Shown: positions 1 to 10,224 of the stretch, piece after piece
How positions within the stretch are numbered: position 1 is the stretch's first letter
Layout of the letters: the number at the start of each line of letters is the position of its first letter
NCBI GenBank assembly: GCA_944472155.2
Contig: OX235275.1
Coordinates: 58,297,228-58,361,227, forward strand
Direction of reading: 5' to 3'
Origin: Trichobilharzia szidati
Taxonomy: Eukaryota; Platyhelminthes; Trematoda; Strigeidida; Schistosomatidae
DNA: 64,000 nt
Program-made: the position numbers and the translations under genes
Notes under the pieces: generated by a model
What the model was told of the DNA's origin: nothing
The model's input: only the letters and a program-made list of their open reading frames with translations
The model's database searches: none

Positions 1-569
1 TTCTATGATTTCAGTTGTACTCAGTTTATTGTCACTCAATTTATTAGTAAGTCATCATCTTACACATCTCTCACCTTTATTGCATAACTCCTTTACCATT
101 GTATGTATACACTTACTTTGTTTAAACTTGAACTCTCTTTCTAAAAACTATATAAGCGTAATTTTCTGAGCACTGTTCACTAATTCTGGAGCTTTCTACC
201 AACTGACATCATGTAAAATTTGCAAGTATGTTAACAATCTTTTTCTGTACATGAACTTCATAACAATTTATTTAGGCTGTAAGCAGCCGACGAGAGGCCA
301 ACGAAACATGTAATGATGGTACGATGTTATTCTGCAAAAGCTGTTGTTCTTACTTTATGAAAAGTAATTATAAGTAGTGTAGTTCAATTTATAGATTTAT
401 TTTGTTTCCGCAACGCATTTTCAATCCTCTGTCCCCCTGTATCTTGTCAATTTTTTAAAATGGTTATTCAACACTTGAGTGATCAACTATCAACACTCTC
501 GATTGGACTAGTTTAGATTATCCACAAATCTCCTAAAAATTTTTATTTCTCCAACACTTTGACTCTTCT
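1..569. other. AT-rich DNA, possible retroelement 3' end
   Basis: No coding region is supported here. Around 270-315 there is a short structured stretch containing CCGACGAGAG and CAACGAAAC, loosely like the hammerhead-type hairpins at the 3' ends of PLE copies elsewhere in the window. It could be a PLE 3' untranslated end, but no adjacent PLE coding sequence remains. Confidence 0.3.
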
Positions 570-1395
570 TTTATTATTATTATTGTTCCCTTGTGTTCCT
601 AGTGGAACAAAGGGCTTCAACTGCACGTCTCCACTTGCTTCTGCCTTCTGCTGTACTTTTCATCTGCATCCATGTTAGTCCATACTGTTTCAACTCCTCT
701 TCACACGATCTCCTCCATGTCACCCTTCGACGTCCCACTTGCGGCTACCCTTTCGGGTTCCACTCGAGGGCTTGACACGTGATGTCACCCAACGGCCTCC
801 TCAGTGAGTGTTCGATCCATCTCCACTTTCTCTTGCATATTTGTTGAGCGATTGGTTCTTGTTTTGTTTGTTCCCATAGTTTCTTGTTTGTGATTCTTTC
901 CGGCCATCTGATCTTGAGTACAGAGCGAAGACAGTTGTTGATAAAGGTTTGCAACCTGTTGAAAATATTCTTGGTGACCCACCAAGTTTCTGATCCGTAT
1001 AGAAGAACTGACTTGACATTTGTATTGAAAATCCGAATTTTGTTGTTGATGCTGAGTGACAGTGGAAGATTTCCAGATTGGTTTCAGTTTGATGAATGTG
1101 TTTCTCGCCTTCCCGATTCTCGATTTGACATCCTCGTCCGTTCCTCCTGTAGTTGAGACAATGCTCGCCGGATAAGTGAATGAAGTAACCTCTTTCAAAT
1201 CACTCCGGTTGATGGTGATTGGCACTGCATGTTGCTGCTTTTGTGTTGTTGTTGTTGGTTAGTTATTTTCATGACCTCAATCTTGTCTATGTTCACCTGG
1301 AGTCCTGTCTGTCTTTGCTGCTTCTTCGACCAGTTTGTCGGTTTTCGCATGTAAGTCTTCAATTTTGTGTGACGTCAAACATAAATCTTCTTTTA
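570..1395 (-). mobile_element. RTE-b LINE 3' fragment, antisense
   Basis: The minus strand encodes a decayed C-terminal part of an RTE-type reverse transcriptase. The readable piece (about 1225-785) contains SIVSTTGGTDEDV and RIGKARNTFIKLK, matching the other RTE copies here, followed in another frame by a segment ending RPLGDITCQALEWNPKG. Its 3' end at 570-600 has the RTE tail: a TTATTATTATTATTG run next to the complement of the 'tgttcc-act' end. The copy is 5' truncated and frameshifted, so it is a dead fragment. Confidence 0.8.
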
Positions 1396-1585
1396 ATAAC
1401 TTACATTAACTCCCCATCTTTGTTGTGAAGTAACATTATAACTGCCTAACTTTAAAGTGAGACTACGAAAACAAGCGATCTCTATGATGACATATGTGTT
1501 CTTAATCAATGGTATCACCTTAAAACCTCTGATATCTAGGTAGATCAAGTTCTTGATACCTATTTTGGAAATACAGTGATTTATT
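1396..1585. other. no recognised feature
   Basis: Short AT-rich interval between the RTE-b fragment and a SINE. No reading frame or repeat is supported. Confidence 0.4.
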
Positions 1586-1589
1586 TATT

Positions 1590-1782
1590 TTATTTTTTAT
1601 TTTATTATATCTTGACTCCAAACAGTATTTTTGAGACTAGTACGGAATTTTCAGCATGTGATATCAGTAGCCTAAATTTAGCAGGCTTACCATTGATATC
1701 GGGTGTACATCTGCCGGGGATCGAAGCCCGGACTATATGCATGAGCGTCGAGTGTTCTAACCGCTGTGCCACCGATGCATGC
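1590..1782 (-). repeat. SINE-T2, tRNA-headed, antisense
   Basis: On the minus strand this starts with a tRNA-like head: an A-box-like stretch GTGGCACAGCGGTTAG and a B box GGCTTCGATCCCC. The body contains ACACCCGATATC. The same order occurs at 36790-36985 and 60903-61090. The AT-rich end near 1590-1615 would be the A tail. Confidence 0.75.
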
Positions 1783-2714
1783 GTCTACATAGATGTGTCT
1801 ATGAATCGGACGTCTGGCAGAGATACCAATCTACATCTCATCGAAAGACAACACCCTTTACAGGATTCAAGTCAGCTGTGGTAATATTTATAAAGTCAAG
1901 TTTTGTGAGCAGGAATTTCTGAAATATCGTAAGAAATCACTTTGCGTTTTTGCTGAAGACTTTGCAGTTTGTTAACCTTCATGCTTCTCATCCGAATTCT
2001 TCTGAGTGACTCAGCTCACCGAACACAAATTTAAAGACATGTACACTGTCCCCTTGACTATGGTATTTTACATACCTATCTGTGAAAAGGGGATATTCAA
2101 TTCTCTTCACAGCGATATGCCTAGAAAATGGGATTAAAAGTTACCTTCACTTCTTGTAATTCTCTAATTGAAGTTAGGAGAGTTACTGTAACCATTATAT
2201 GTATGATAAACGCATCGTCTCTGTTGCCTTTACTCAAGAGAAAATAAAGAGTCATCGCGTCTGATTCTGGCTTCTCTGTGTTTACAAAAAACCATCAGCT
2301 CAAAAATCATTTATGACTCGAGATACGTTTCTCCAGTACTACAAGCCATATCTGATGTGTAGCAGTTGGTCATAGAAGTTAATTATGTGGACTGAATCAG
2401 GCGGAGCGTCATTCGAATCCAGAGACTCATTAGATGAAATCTGGAGAAGTAAGCTGTTGAACCATCAACTCACAGCTAGTAAAGGACTAAACAGCGATCC
2501 CATGCTTACTTCATAATCGTGTCTAAAATAATCTCTGTTTAACAGAAACCAGATTGGGAAGCAGGGACATTTCAAAACAACTATGTAAATATAACCCCAG
2601 GGTAATTTTGAACCTGAATAATAAATAAAGAATATGCTTTTTGATAAATTCGTCCTCAAGTTTTACAGGTATGTCACAGTTATAAATAAAGAACTATTCT
2701 TATAAGGAACAACG
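1783..2714. other. no recognised feature
   Basis: About 0.9 kb of AT-rich sequence. Small open frames, including one at 2465-2659 on the minus strand, show no family motif and no repeat in the window. No splice pair or RNA gene was supported. Confidence 0.4.
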
Positions 2715-3012
2715 ACGTTTTCAGTTACACTGGAGAGAATAAAGGATGCACTGAATGCAGAATTGCGACAGCAAAGAACAAGCTGGATTCAGGAGAGGCA
2801 AATCATGTGCTGTTCAAATTGCAACTCTACGCATCGCCCTCAACCAAAGCATAGAATAGCAGTCAAACGTCTACCTCAACTTCATCGACTTCCGAAAAAG
2901 CCTTCGACAGACGGTGTAGACCGAGAAGTAATTTGGAAACTACTTCAACACTATGGTGTACCCCAAGTCTTTATCAACTTCATTTAATAGCTATATGACA
3001 ATGCCACGTGTC
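2715..3012 (+). mobile_element. RTE-b LINE, 5' part of a split copy
   Basis: Fragments of the RT palm are readable across frames: a segment like SWIQERQIMC, then LNFIDF-like and KAFD-like remnants ('cttcatcgacttccgaaaaagccttcgac'-type order), then 'taatagctatatgacaatgcc'. The matching order occurs at 12830-13080 and on the minus strand near 62830-63090. The copy is cut at 3012 by an inserted RTE-a and resumes at 3892. Confidence 0.75.
3000..3012. repeat. target-site duplication, left copy
   Basis: AATGCCACGTGTC immediately precedes the nested RTE-a. The right copy at 3892-3904 reads AATGCCACATGTC (one mismatch). The same target is uninterrupted in other RTE-b copies, for example near 13049. 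Confidence 0.8.
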
Positions 3013-3891
3013 ATAAAATGGACTCACACAAAAAACTTGGAGGATCTGGACTTCGCCGATGATATATGTTTGATTTCTCACAAAATGGAAGATATGCAAG
3101 GGAAAAGCAACAAGTTGGCAGAAGAAGCATCAAACATAGGACTTCAGGTGAACATAGGGAAAACAGAGTTGATGAAGATTCCTGGGCAACACCACCAACA
3201 GCAACAACAACAGACAACAATCAGCATAAATGGGAGGAACCTGAAAGAAACATCTTCTTTTACCTAGCTGGGAAGTATCGTTTTGACTACAGGTAGACGG
3301 AAGTGACGAGGATATCAAAGCAAGAATCGGAAAAGCAAGACAAGCTTTCACTACTCTCAAGTCTGTATGGAGATCCACAGCACTCAGCATCAAAATAAGA
3401 CCGGGATTTTCAACTCCAATGTGAAGTCAGTGCTACTATACAAATCAGAGACTTGACCAGCGTGTCATAAAGAGGATCTCAAACAAACTACAGACCTTCA
3501 TCAACAGCTGTCTTCCCCCATTACTACTCAAGATCAGATAGCCAGAAAAGATCAGCAACAGGGATCTCTGGGAGCAAACCAACCAAGAACCGATTGTGCT
3601 AAAAATAGGCAGGAAGAAATAGAGGTGGATTGGCCATACTCTGAGGAAACCATCAAGTGACATCACTAGACTAGCCATTGCTCGAGTGGAACCCGGCCGA
3701 AAGGGAAGCGGCGAGTTGGTCGTCAGTGCAAGGGTGACTTGGAGGAGGTCATGTGAAGAGGAGATGAAAGCATGTGGGCAGACTTGGAGCCAGGTGAAAA
3801 CTTTAGCAGAGAATCGAACGCAATGGAGACGTGTGGATGAAGCCGTATGTTCCTCTAGGAATTAAAGGAAACAATAATAAATAATATAAAT
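3013..3891 (+). mobile_element. RTE-a (SR2-like) LINE, 5' truncated, nested
   Basis: This copy begins in mid-ORF at IKWTHTKNLEDLDFADD, which holds the catalytic FADD form of the RT YxDD motif. It continues through a QQQQQ-rich stretch, INGRNLKETSSFT, and the C-terminal RTE region in shifting frames (IGHTLRKPSSDIT-like and VGRQCKGDLEEVM-like). It ends with 'gttcctctaggaattaaagg' followed by AATAAT repeats. SR2-like RTEs are established schistosome LINEs. Several frameshifts make it inactive. The 13-bp duplication shows it inserted into the RTE-b copy around it. Confidence 0.85.
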
Positions 3892-3904
3892 AATGCCACA
3901 TGTC
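3892..3904. repeat. target-site duplication, right copy
   Basis: AATGCCACATGTC directly follows the AATAAT tail of the nested RTE-a and pairs with 3000-3012. The host RTE-b continues as 'aggtgatccacag'. Confidence 0.8.
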
Positions 3905-4950
3905 AGGTGATCCACAGAGGGAAACTCAGCGAGGCATTCGAAGTGAATACAGAAGTAAGCCAAGACTGCCTGTCTAGTATCACTGATGAAATTCTCAATT
4001 GTCTCGGACTGGATTATGAGTGAGACTGCATAGGAGTAAGAAGACAGGAATACGTACTACTGACCTTTAAGAAGACTCTAGAAGAACTGAATTACTCAGT
4101 TATCACACAAACTCAGGGACTTACAGGCGAAAACCAACCAACTGGCTGAAGAAGCAGCAAAGTTACGACTCCAGGTGAACATAGACAGGATGGAGGTGCT
4201 GAAGGTGACAAACTTACAGCAACACCGACCAGCACCAGTCACCATCAACAAGAGAAATTTGACACAGATTACTTCCTGACTGCACTTATCTGGTCAGGAA
4301 GCACGGTTTCAACCACAAGCAGTAGGAACTGATGAAAACATCAACAACAGCCAGAATACGCAAGGCGAGATACGCCTTCATCAACATGAAACTGGTCTGA
4401 AAATCTTCTGCACTCAGATAACATGAAGAACCTTATTCGGATGTTCAACAAAAATATGAAGGCAGTCAGTTAGTGCCTCTATATGGTTCAGAAACCTGGC
4501 TAGCATGTCACGGAAAGGATTTCCAACAAATTACAGACTTTTATCAACAGCTGCCTTGGTTGGCTGCACACTGAAGATCAAAAGGCTGGATGACCAGAGA
4601 CACTTAGTAACAAGAAACTGTGGCTGGTGACGAACCAACAGGCGAGAGCCAATTGCTCAACAAATATGCAGGAGAAAATCGAGATGGATAGACCAAGTAT
4701 ACGTTGAGGAGGCCGTCAACTGACAATCCGTGCGATGCAGGCCATCGCTACAGTGGAATTTCAATGGGAAGCAAGGAGTTGGTCGTCACCTCGAGGTTGA
4801 CGTGGAGGAGGTCGTGTGCCAAGAAGGGGATGAGGGACTTTAGTCAATCTTGGGCTCAGCTGAAGAGGACAACATCAAACAGGACAAAATGGAGATGTTT
4901 CGCTGGAGTCCTATGTTCCACTCGGAACCCAACTGAGTATCAACTACTCA
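3905..4950 (+). mobile_element. RTE-b LINE, 3' part of a split copy
   Basis: Continuation of the copy at 2715-3012. Readable order: RT segment after the FADD region, a QVNIDRMEVLKVT-like segment, LIWSGSTVSTTSS-like segment, then a C-terminal frame at 4704-4955 with GSKELVVTSRLTWRRSCAKK and CRSTRNPT-like end. It ends at the conserved 'cctatgttccactcggaac' tail. Many stops and frameshifts are present. Confidence 0.8.
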
Positions 4951-5654
4951 TTTAAAATCAAAAGTAGTGCAATTAGCTTGATCTGAACAACAATGAATTG
5001 TTTGATTGACTTTTTTTTCTGAAAAGCTATAATGTGACATTTGTTTTATCACGTGCTCAGTTTGTATTCTTTCGATAGAGTTTTCACAAAATCTGATAAT
5101 AAGCATAGATTTGCAAAATAACGAAAACAGTAAGTGAGCAGTGTGAAACTGGCTTCGCTAGACGTTAAATACGCCAATTAACTTATAATTCACTTAAACA
5201 ATAGTAGAAACTATGAGAAAAATACTTAAAATTTCGACCCAGTGTTGTTTATTTGAGTAATTCGCCAAATTGTAGAGAGTTAAAAAAAGAGGGAATGTGG
5301 AATTTCACTTTCATTCAGCCTTTTTTGTTTGTCATTTATGCAGCTTTATGGAGATGACAGATGAGAGCTCTACACGTACACACAGTGAGAGGTGGAATGT
5401 GAGTGTGTGTGTTTGTGTGCGTCTGCATGTTTCAGTATGAATTTGAGAAATTATTCCTTTTTGTGACTGACACCGTCACGTAGGTTTTCAGGAATGGTGA
5501 GGGGGGGTGTTCATGATATAATTAGACAATGTAATTTATACTGCTAGTATAATTCATCATGGCTTATCAAGCCGACATGATCCGTGGAATTGTTGATTAG
5601 ACAGTGAACAAAAAAATCAACAATTAGAGCAGAATATTAGAATGGTGCTACATT
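4951..5654. other. no gene seen; TG-rich patch
   Basis: AT-rich interval without a supported gene. A TG-rich patch lies at 5399-5430 and a G run at 5501-5508. No transposon motif was recognised. Confidence 0.45.
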
Positions 5655-5995
5655 GCAAATCTGACTGGTAAAATTCAGTCTGCACCAAAGATAGGACTTG
5701 GCACATCACACTAGTTAGTTACTAGTGTCCAATCACAGTATCCAAAACAGTCTTACAGAAGGTCAATCGCGAGTATGAATAGCTCAGTGGTGACGTCTCT
5801 GACTGCAGTACTCACTGAGTGACGCCGGTTTGAACCTCAGAAGGGACATGAATTCCTTCAAGGCTGCAGATACGCCTAACTGACTGGTGAGTGCTAGCTG
5901 GCAAGAAACCTAGGTGAGGCGAGGCTTCCTACCAATCGCCTTCAACCATCTCACATCATCTAATATAGAAAGTATTTGTATTCACCTCCTAATTG
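5655..5995 (+). repeat. SINE-B, tRNA-headed
   Basis: A tRNA-like head lies at about 5778-5850: A box TAGCTCAGTGGTGACG and B box GGTTTGAACCTC. It is followed by a body with 'cagatacgcc' and 'ctagctggcaagaaacctagg'. Upstream, 5655-5770 holds the 3' body of another unit ('cattgcaaatctgactgg' to 'tagtgtccaatca'), so this is a partial dimer. The tandem-duplicated unit A starts at its B box. Confidence 0.75.
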
Positions 5996-6364
5996 TTTGG
6001 ATTTCATACCCCTCGAAACGGCTCGGCGGTAGAAATCCTGACAACAGCACAAGGCAGCACGAGTTAAATTATCGTGGAGGATGTTAGTGTATTCATGGGT
6101 GCTGTTATGCCTCGATGAAAAATACCAGTAAGTAAGAGACCTAGTTCCACGACTTCCTATCAGTCATTTCTAACAGAAGGTATCTAAAATCACTTTCAAC
6201 TATATTTTGTTTCATTAACTGTTCATTCATTATGTCACGAATAATTTTTTTCATGAGCATAACTCTCCCTTGCTTATATCTCTAACATGACAACAGAATT
6301 CTGAGAAAAGCTTTAATCAGTGTACATGTTTGATTAGCTACTGAAGAAAAGATCTTGTGAAAAA
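5996..6364. repeat. unit A unique spacer
   Basis: This spacer contains 'aaacggctcggcggtagaaa' and 'catgggtgctgt'. It is repeated with substitutions at 12450-12829. No coding evidence is seen. It is part of the duplicated unit and not a separate known element. Confidence 0.55.
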
Positions 6365-7263
6365 TATTGGTCGGCTCGGAACAAGTCTGATTCAAGTGTA
6401 GCAAAGCAAACTACAACTCGTTGGCTTGAAAAAGCCCTCGACCATATTGACAGCAAAATGATTGAAAAGCTGCGCCAACATTATGCAGCTCAGTGCGCCA
6501 AGTCTTTACCAACCTAATTCAATAGGTATATGACAATGCCACACGTCAGATGATCCAAAAACGAAAAACTCATAGAGGTTTCCGAAGTGAATACAGGAGT
6601 AAGACAAGGCTGACTGCCTATTATCACCGAGAATATCCTTAACTCTGGTGGACTGGATTATTAGGAAGACTGCGAGTAAGTAGCAAGAAGACAGAAATTC
6701 GTTGCACTGACTGATAAGAAGACTCTAGAAGATCTGGATTTCGCAAATGATAAATGTCTTATGTCACACAGACTTACAGATGAAAACCGAAAAACCGGCT
6801 GAAGAGGCTGACGGTGAAGATAGATTTCCGGGAAAACATAAAGTAGACGGAGGTGATGAAGGTGACAAACTGACAGCAACAACAACCAGCACTAATCACC
6901 ATCAGACGGAGAGACTTGACGGATGTTACTTCCTTCACCTATTATAGAAGCCCCACGGATCCGAACGGCAATGAAGAAGTTCATCTCTCTATGAAACCAG
7001 TTGTGAAAAATTTCTTAACTCAGCATAAAGAAAAAAATTCAAATCTTTAACACCAGTGTTAAGTTGGTCAGTACTTCTATGTAGGTCATAAACTTGGTAT
7101 TTTCGTCACGTAAAGCATTTCTAACCACCTAATGCAGACTTTTATCAACAGCTGCTTTCAATGGCACCATATTGAAGATGAAATGGCTAGCCAGAAAGAA
7201 TTAGCAACAAGAAAATCTGGAAGCAAACGATTCAAAGACTCCTCCTTCAATAAGGATGCCGAA
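6365..7263 (+). mobile_element. RTE-b LINE fragment in unit A
   Basis: Decayed RTE-b sequence: an RT region with 'ggcttgaaaaagccctcgac', a 'tatgacaatgccacacgtca' segment, a DLDFAN-like relic of the FADD motif near 6733-6755, and C-terminal remnants. The homologous fragment in unit B is 12830-13690. At 7264 it is interrupted by an antisense RTE-a and resumes at 8353. Confidence 0.7.
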
Positions 7264-7270
7264 ATGAAGG
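7264..7270. repeat. target-site duplication, left copy
   Basis: ATGAAGG precedes the antisense RTE-a. The right copy is at 8353-8359. Unit B has a single uninterrupted ATGAAGG at 13684-13690. Confidence 0.75.
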
Positions 7271-8352
7271 GTATTGTTATTATTATTGTTTATTTTAATT
7301 CCTGGAGGAACATAGAGCGTCTCCATTGCGTTCGGTTCTCTGTTAGAGTCTTCACCTGGTTCCAGGTCTGCCCACACGTTTTCATCTAATCTTCACATGA
7401 CCTCCTCCAAGTCACCCTCGCACTGACGACCAACTGGCCGCTTCCTTTTCGGATTCCATTCGAGGGCTTGTCTAGTGATGTCACTTGATGGTTTCCTCAG
7501 AGTATGGCCAGCCAATCAATCTCTATTTCTTCCTGCCTATTTGTTTCACAGTTGATTCCTGATGGGTTGGTTGGCCGACACAGATCCCTGTTGCTGATCT
7601 TTTCTAGCCATCTGATCTTGAGTATTGAGCGAAGACAGCTGTTGATGAAGGTGTGTAGTTTGTTCGGAGTGCCATTCATGATGCGGCGTCAAGTCTCTGA
7701 TCCGTATAGTAGCACTGAATTCACAGTGGATTTGAGAATCCGGATCTTATTTTCATGCTCACTGCTGTTGACCTTCACACAGACTTGAGAGCAATGAAAG
7801 CTTGTCTTGCTTTGCCGATCCTCGCCTTGATGTCCTCGTCAGTTACGTCTGCCTGTAGTTGAAACGATGCTTCCAAGGCAGGTAAAAGAGGTTGTTTCTT
7901 TCAGGTTCCTTCCATTTATGCTGACTGTTGTCTGTTGTTAATGTTGGTGCTGTCACTCAGGAATCTTCATCACCTCTGTTTTCTCTATGTTCAACTGAAG
8001 TCCTATCTTTGATGTTTCTTCTGTTAACTTGTTGCTTTTCGCTTGCATATCTTCCAGTTTGTGGGGAATCAGACATATATCATCGGCGAAGTCTAGATCC
8101 TCCAAGTGTTTTGTGTGAGTCCATTTTATGCCTGTTTCCTCATTGCCCACTGTTTGTCGCACTATCCAGTCTACTGCAATCGGGAAAATCATTGGTGATA
8201 GCAGGCAGCCGTGTCTTAATTCCATCTTTACTTTGAAGGATTTCGTACGATTTCCATTGTGGATTACTTGGCATGCAGCATTGTCGTACAACTGTTGGAT
8301 GAGATGTATAATTGTCCGTGGCACCCCGTAGTAGCAAAGCAGTTGCCAAAGG
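7271..8352 (-). mobile_element. RTE-a (SR2-like) LINE, 5' truncated
   Basis: On the minus strand the frame at 8375-7953 reads LWQLLCYYGVP, then VDWIVRQTVGNEETG and IKWTHTKHLEDLDFADD, which includes the RT catalytic FADD, then QLNIEKTEVMKIPE. Downstream, in other frames, are SINGRNLKETTSF-like and C-terminal segments, with a TATTGTTATTATTATTG tail at the plus-strand left end. It is about 1.08 kb, truncated within the RT domain, and frameshifted after the QQ-rich segment. Unit B preserves the empty site. Confidence 0.87.
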
Positions 8353-8359
8353 ATGAAGG
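8353..8359. repeat. target-site duplication, right copy
   Basis: Second ATGAAGG copy, at the truncated 5' end of the antisense RTE-a. It is followed by 'atatggatgggac', as in unit B at 13691. Confidence 0.75.
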
Positions 8360-8800
8360 ATATGGATGGGACCAAATCTGAGAAGACTGCTGGGTTACTT
8401 CCTGCACCAGAGCCTTATTAGGATTCTGAGTGTGAAACGAATAGTTCGTCATCCGAATATGACGCAGAGAGGAGTGTATCAGGAGAAAATGAAGGCTTAT
8501 ATGGGCAATCGTTCACTCAGCTAAACAAGACTAAAGAGGATATTTCGAAATGCAGATGCATTGTTGAAGCTTTATTTTCCACTCGAAAAAAGGGAATTAT
8601 GATATAATAATAAATGTGATTCCTACAACAGCGCCAGCACCATAATAAAAAGCTTATATATACATATAATTGGCTTTAGAATTTACTTGGAATTTCTACA
8701 TCTTAAAATCCTTTGGAAGATGTGTGTTCGTACTATATTCTTGACCCTAATTTATACTTAGCCTATACCTTAGTTATGCTCTATATTGGTGGACGGTGAC
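8360..8800 (+). mobile_element. RTE-b 3' end and flank, unit A
   Basis: This stretch is almost identical to 13691-14115. It encodes a decayed RTE C-terminal end (GQSFTQLNKTKEDI and CIVEALFSTRK are readable near 8495-8590), the counterpart of the conserved 'AEALCSSRN' end. It is followed by AT-rich DNA. The near-identity with unit B contrasts with the diverged segment upstream. Confidence 0.65.
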
Positions 8801-8804
8801 TAAC

Positions 8805-8871
8805 AGTTGAATCCAGGATGCACATTTCGTCCTATTTGGGAATCGTCATCTGGATGTACCTGCATCTAAAT
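8805..8871 (-). ncRNA. Sm-alpha type 1 hammerhead-like relic
   Basis: On the minus strand: a GGTACATCCAG stem I strand, a corrupted core (ATGACGATT where CTGATGAG is expected), loop CCCAAATA, GGAC, the conserved GAAA, then TGCATCC and TGGATTC. This order matches the natural hammerhead described from Schistosoma satellite DNA. The damaged CTGATGA box suggests it no longer cleaves. Confidence 0.7.
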
Positions 8872-8876
8872 TGAAT
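8867..8876. repeat. target-site duplication of PLE1, left copy
   Basis: TAAATTGAAT flanks PLE1 on the left. The right copy at 10198-10207 reads TAAACTGAAT. The empty site in unit B is TAAATTGAAT at 14198-14207. Confidence 0.75.
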
Positions 8877-8986
8877 GGGAAATGGGCTCCCCATTGGGTC
8901 CCATTCTATCTGATTTCTTTCTAAGTAGGCTATAAAATGGACCTCTGAACAACCTTATCAGTAAGCTCTCATTTTATTGCCGATAT

Positions 8987-9244
8987 ATGGATGATACCTT
9001 TATTCTTTGTGATAATGGTTCCGATAGGGGTACAATAATTACTGAATTCAATGAAGTATATTCGGCGGCTATGAAATTCACATGCGAGGAGGAATCCCAA
9101 AACAGAATCGCTTTCCTGAATGTTCTCCTCACAAGAAAACCAGATGGTAGCGTAACAAAAGAAATTTGCATAGAAAAAGTACATGGACAGGACAATATAC
9201 AGATTTTCACAGCTTCGTTCCTTTCAAGTACAAAAGAAATTTAG
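8987..9244 (+). CDS. PLE1 reverse transcriptase end (fragment)
   Basis: This open frame carries the RT active-site region: it begins at the MDD of RYMDD and continues with AFLNVLLTRKPDG, the conserved strand after the palm in PLE RTs. The true frame shifts near 9170 (after VTKEICIE), so the last roughly 20 residues are out of frame. The ATG is internal to the RT and is not a real start. Confidence 0.7.
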   Translation: MDDTFILCDNGSDRGTIITEFNEVYSAAMKFTCEEESQNRIAFLNVLLTRKPDGSVTKEICIEKVHGQDNIQIFTASFLSSTKEI

Positions 9245-9687
9245 TGAAGACCCTTAGCCACGGAGTTAGAGCTATATGCTCAGAAGAAGTAATTGAAGAT
9301 GAATTAAGCATTGTATATGATACTTTGATCGAAAATAGCTATCCTGAAAAATGTATCAAGAAACATATGACAAAGAAAGCCGAAAAGGACTACCCACTAT
9401 CTGTTAACAAGAAGCCACTTTATATACGACTACAATTCATGGGCGATATACCAAGCGAGTTAATTACGAAGAAATTAAGAAAATCAGTTCAAAGAACTTT
9501 TAATGCTGGCGAACTACATGTATTATTCTCTACAAGACCGATGGTGCTACCTCGACTGAAAGATGAAGTACCTAGACTAGCCACTTCAAATTGTATTTAT
9601 CAATTCAACTGCGCTTGTGGAGCGAGTTATGTTGACCGTTGCTCTACGAACTTGATTTTTCGTGCTCGAGAGCATATCCCACTGTGA
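9166..9687 (+). CDS. PLE1 linker and GIY-YIG endonuclease (fragment)
   Basis: After the frameshift this 173-residue frame holds VPFKYKRNLVKTL, the linker (NSYPEKCIKK, YIRLQFMGD), and the endonuclease start with CIYQFNCACGASYVDR and RAREH. The domain nicks target DNA in PLE retrotransposition. Glycine of YIGR is replaced by D, and a TGA cuts the protein before the C-terminal part, which is still readable to about 9897 (HLEQTSHKASV, AIHLKQPVLCVQKK). Non-functional. Confidence 0.75.
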   Translation: MHRKSTWTGQYTDFHSFVPFKYKRNLVKTLSHGVRAICSEEVIEDELSIVYDTLIENSYPEKCIKKHMTKKAEKDYPLSVNKKPLYIRLQFMGDIPSELITKKLRKSVQRTFNAGELHVLFSTRPMVLPRLKDEVPRLATSNCIYQFNCACGASYVDRCSTNLIFRAREHIPL

Positions 9688-10116
9688 TCAAGCAAAGATG
9701 TAGTTAAAACTATTAACACCTCGATATTAGACCATCTGGAGCAAACCAGTCACAAAGCCAGTGTGGAAGAATCCTTCTCCATAATATACCGGGTGCCTAA
9801 CAAACTACCAAAATCGTCGAAGCACCACATGCTCCAAACAGCAGAGGCTATCGCAATTCACCTCAAACAACCAGTGCTCTGTGTTCAAAAGAAATAAGTC
9901 CAGCCCCTACTACTTCCCTGGCCCTCAGTGGAGACTCTAAATTCATGAATTTGTACTATTACCTTTCCTAATTCTCCTGGCATTCAGTTTATTTTATGTT
10001 GATGTTGTTCAGCTGTAATTTATCAATATTACTGATTCAGTGTTATTTAAACAACATTAATGTTGTTCATAACACTAATTCATTTATTCACTATAATGTA
10101 TATAAAACTGTAAATC

Positions 10117-10160
10117 CTGATGATGAATTTATCGAAAAGAGTACTCTTTGTTCCGTGTCC
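10117..10160 (+). ncRNA. PLE1 3'-end hammerhead-like motif
   Basis: CTGATGA (10117-10123), a 10-base spacer, GAAA (10134-10137), then the self-complementary AGAGTACTCT. Equivalent order occurs at the 3' ends of PLE2 (16779-16815) and PLE3 (40723-40760). Hammerhead motifs are known in PLEs. The helix II pairing here is weak, so activity is uncertain. Confidence 0.45.
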
Positions 10161-10197
10161 ATTCTTTGGAAAACATTAATGGGCATTTTTGATCAGT

Positions 10198-10207
10198 TAA
10201 ACTGAAT
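10198..10207. repeat. target-site duplication of PLE1, right copy
   Basis: TAAACTGAAT, one mismatch from the left copy at 8867-8876. It is followed by 'taaataattactgac', as in unit B. Confidence 0.75.
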
Positions 10208-10224
10208 TAAATAATTACTGACAC

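Larger units (their letters stand above)
8877..10197 (+). mobile_element. PLE1, 5'-truncated Penelope-like element
   Basis: The insertion starts inside the reverse transcriptase at motif B (MGSPLGPILSDFF, about 8883). It continues to motif C, RYMDD (8978-8992), then the palm tail, thumb/linker and GIY-YIG endonuclease, and ends in an AT-rich 3' region. A frameshift near 9170, a TGA in place of TGG after HIPL (9685), and an altered endonuclease motif (YVDR where relatives have YIGR) make it inactive. Unit B lacks it, with one unduplicated target. Confidence 0.88.
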
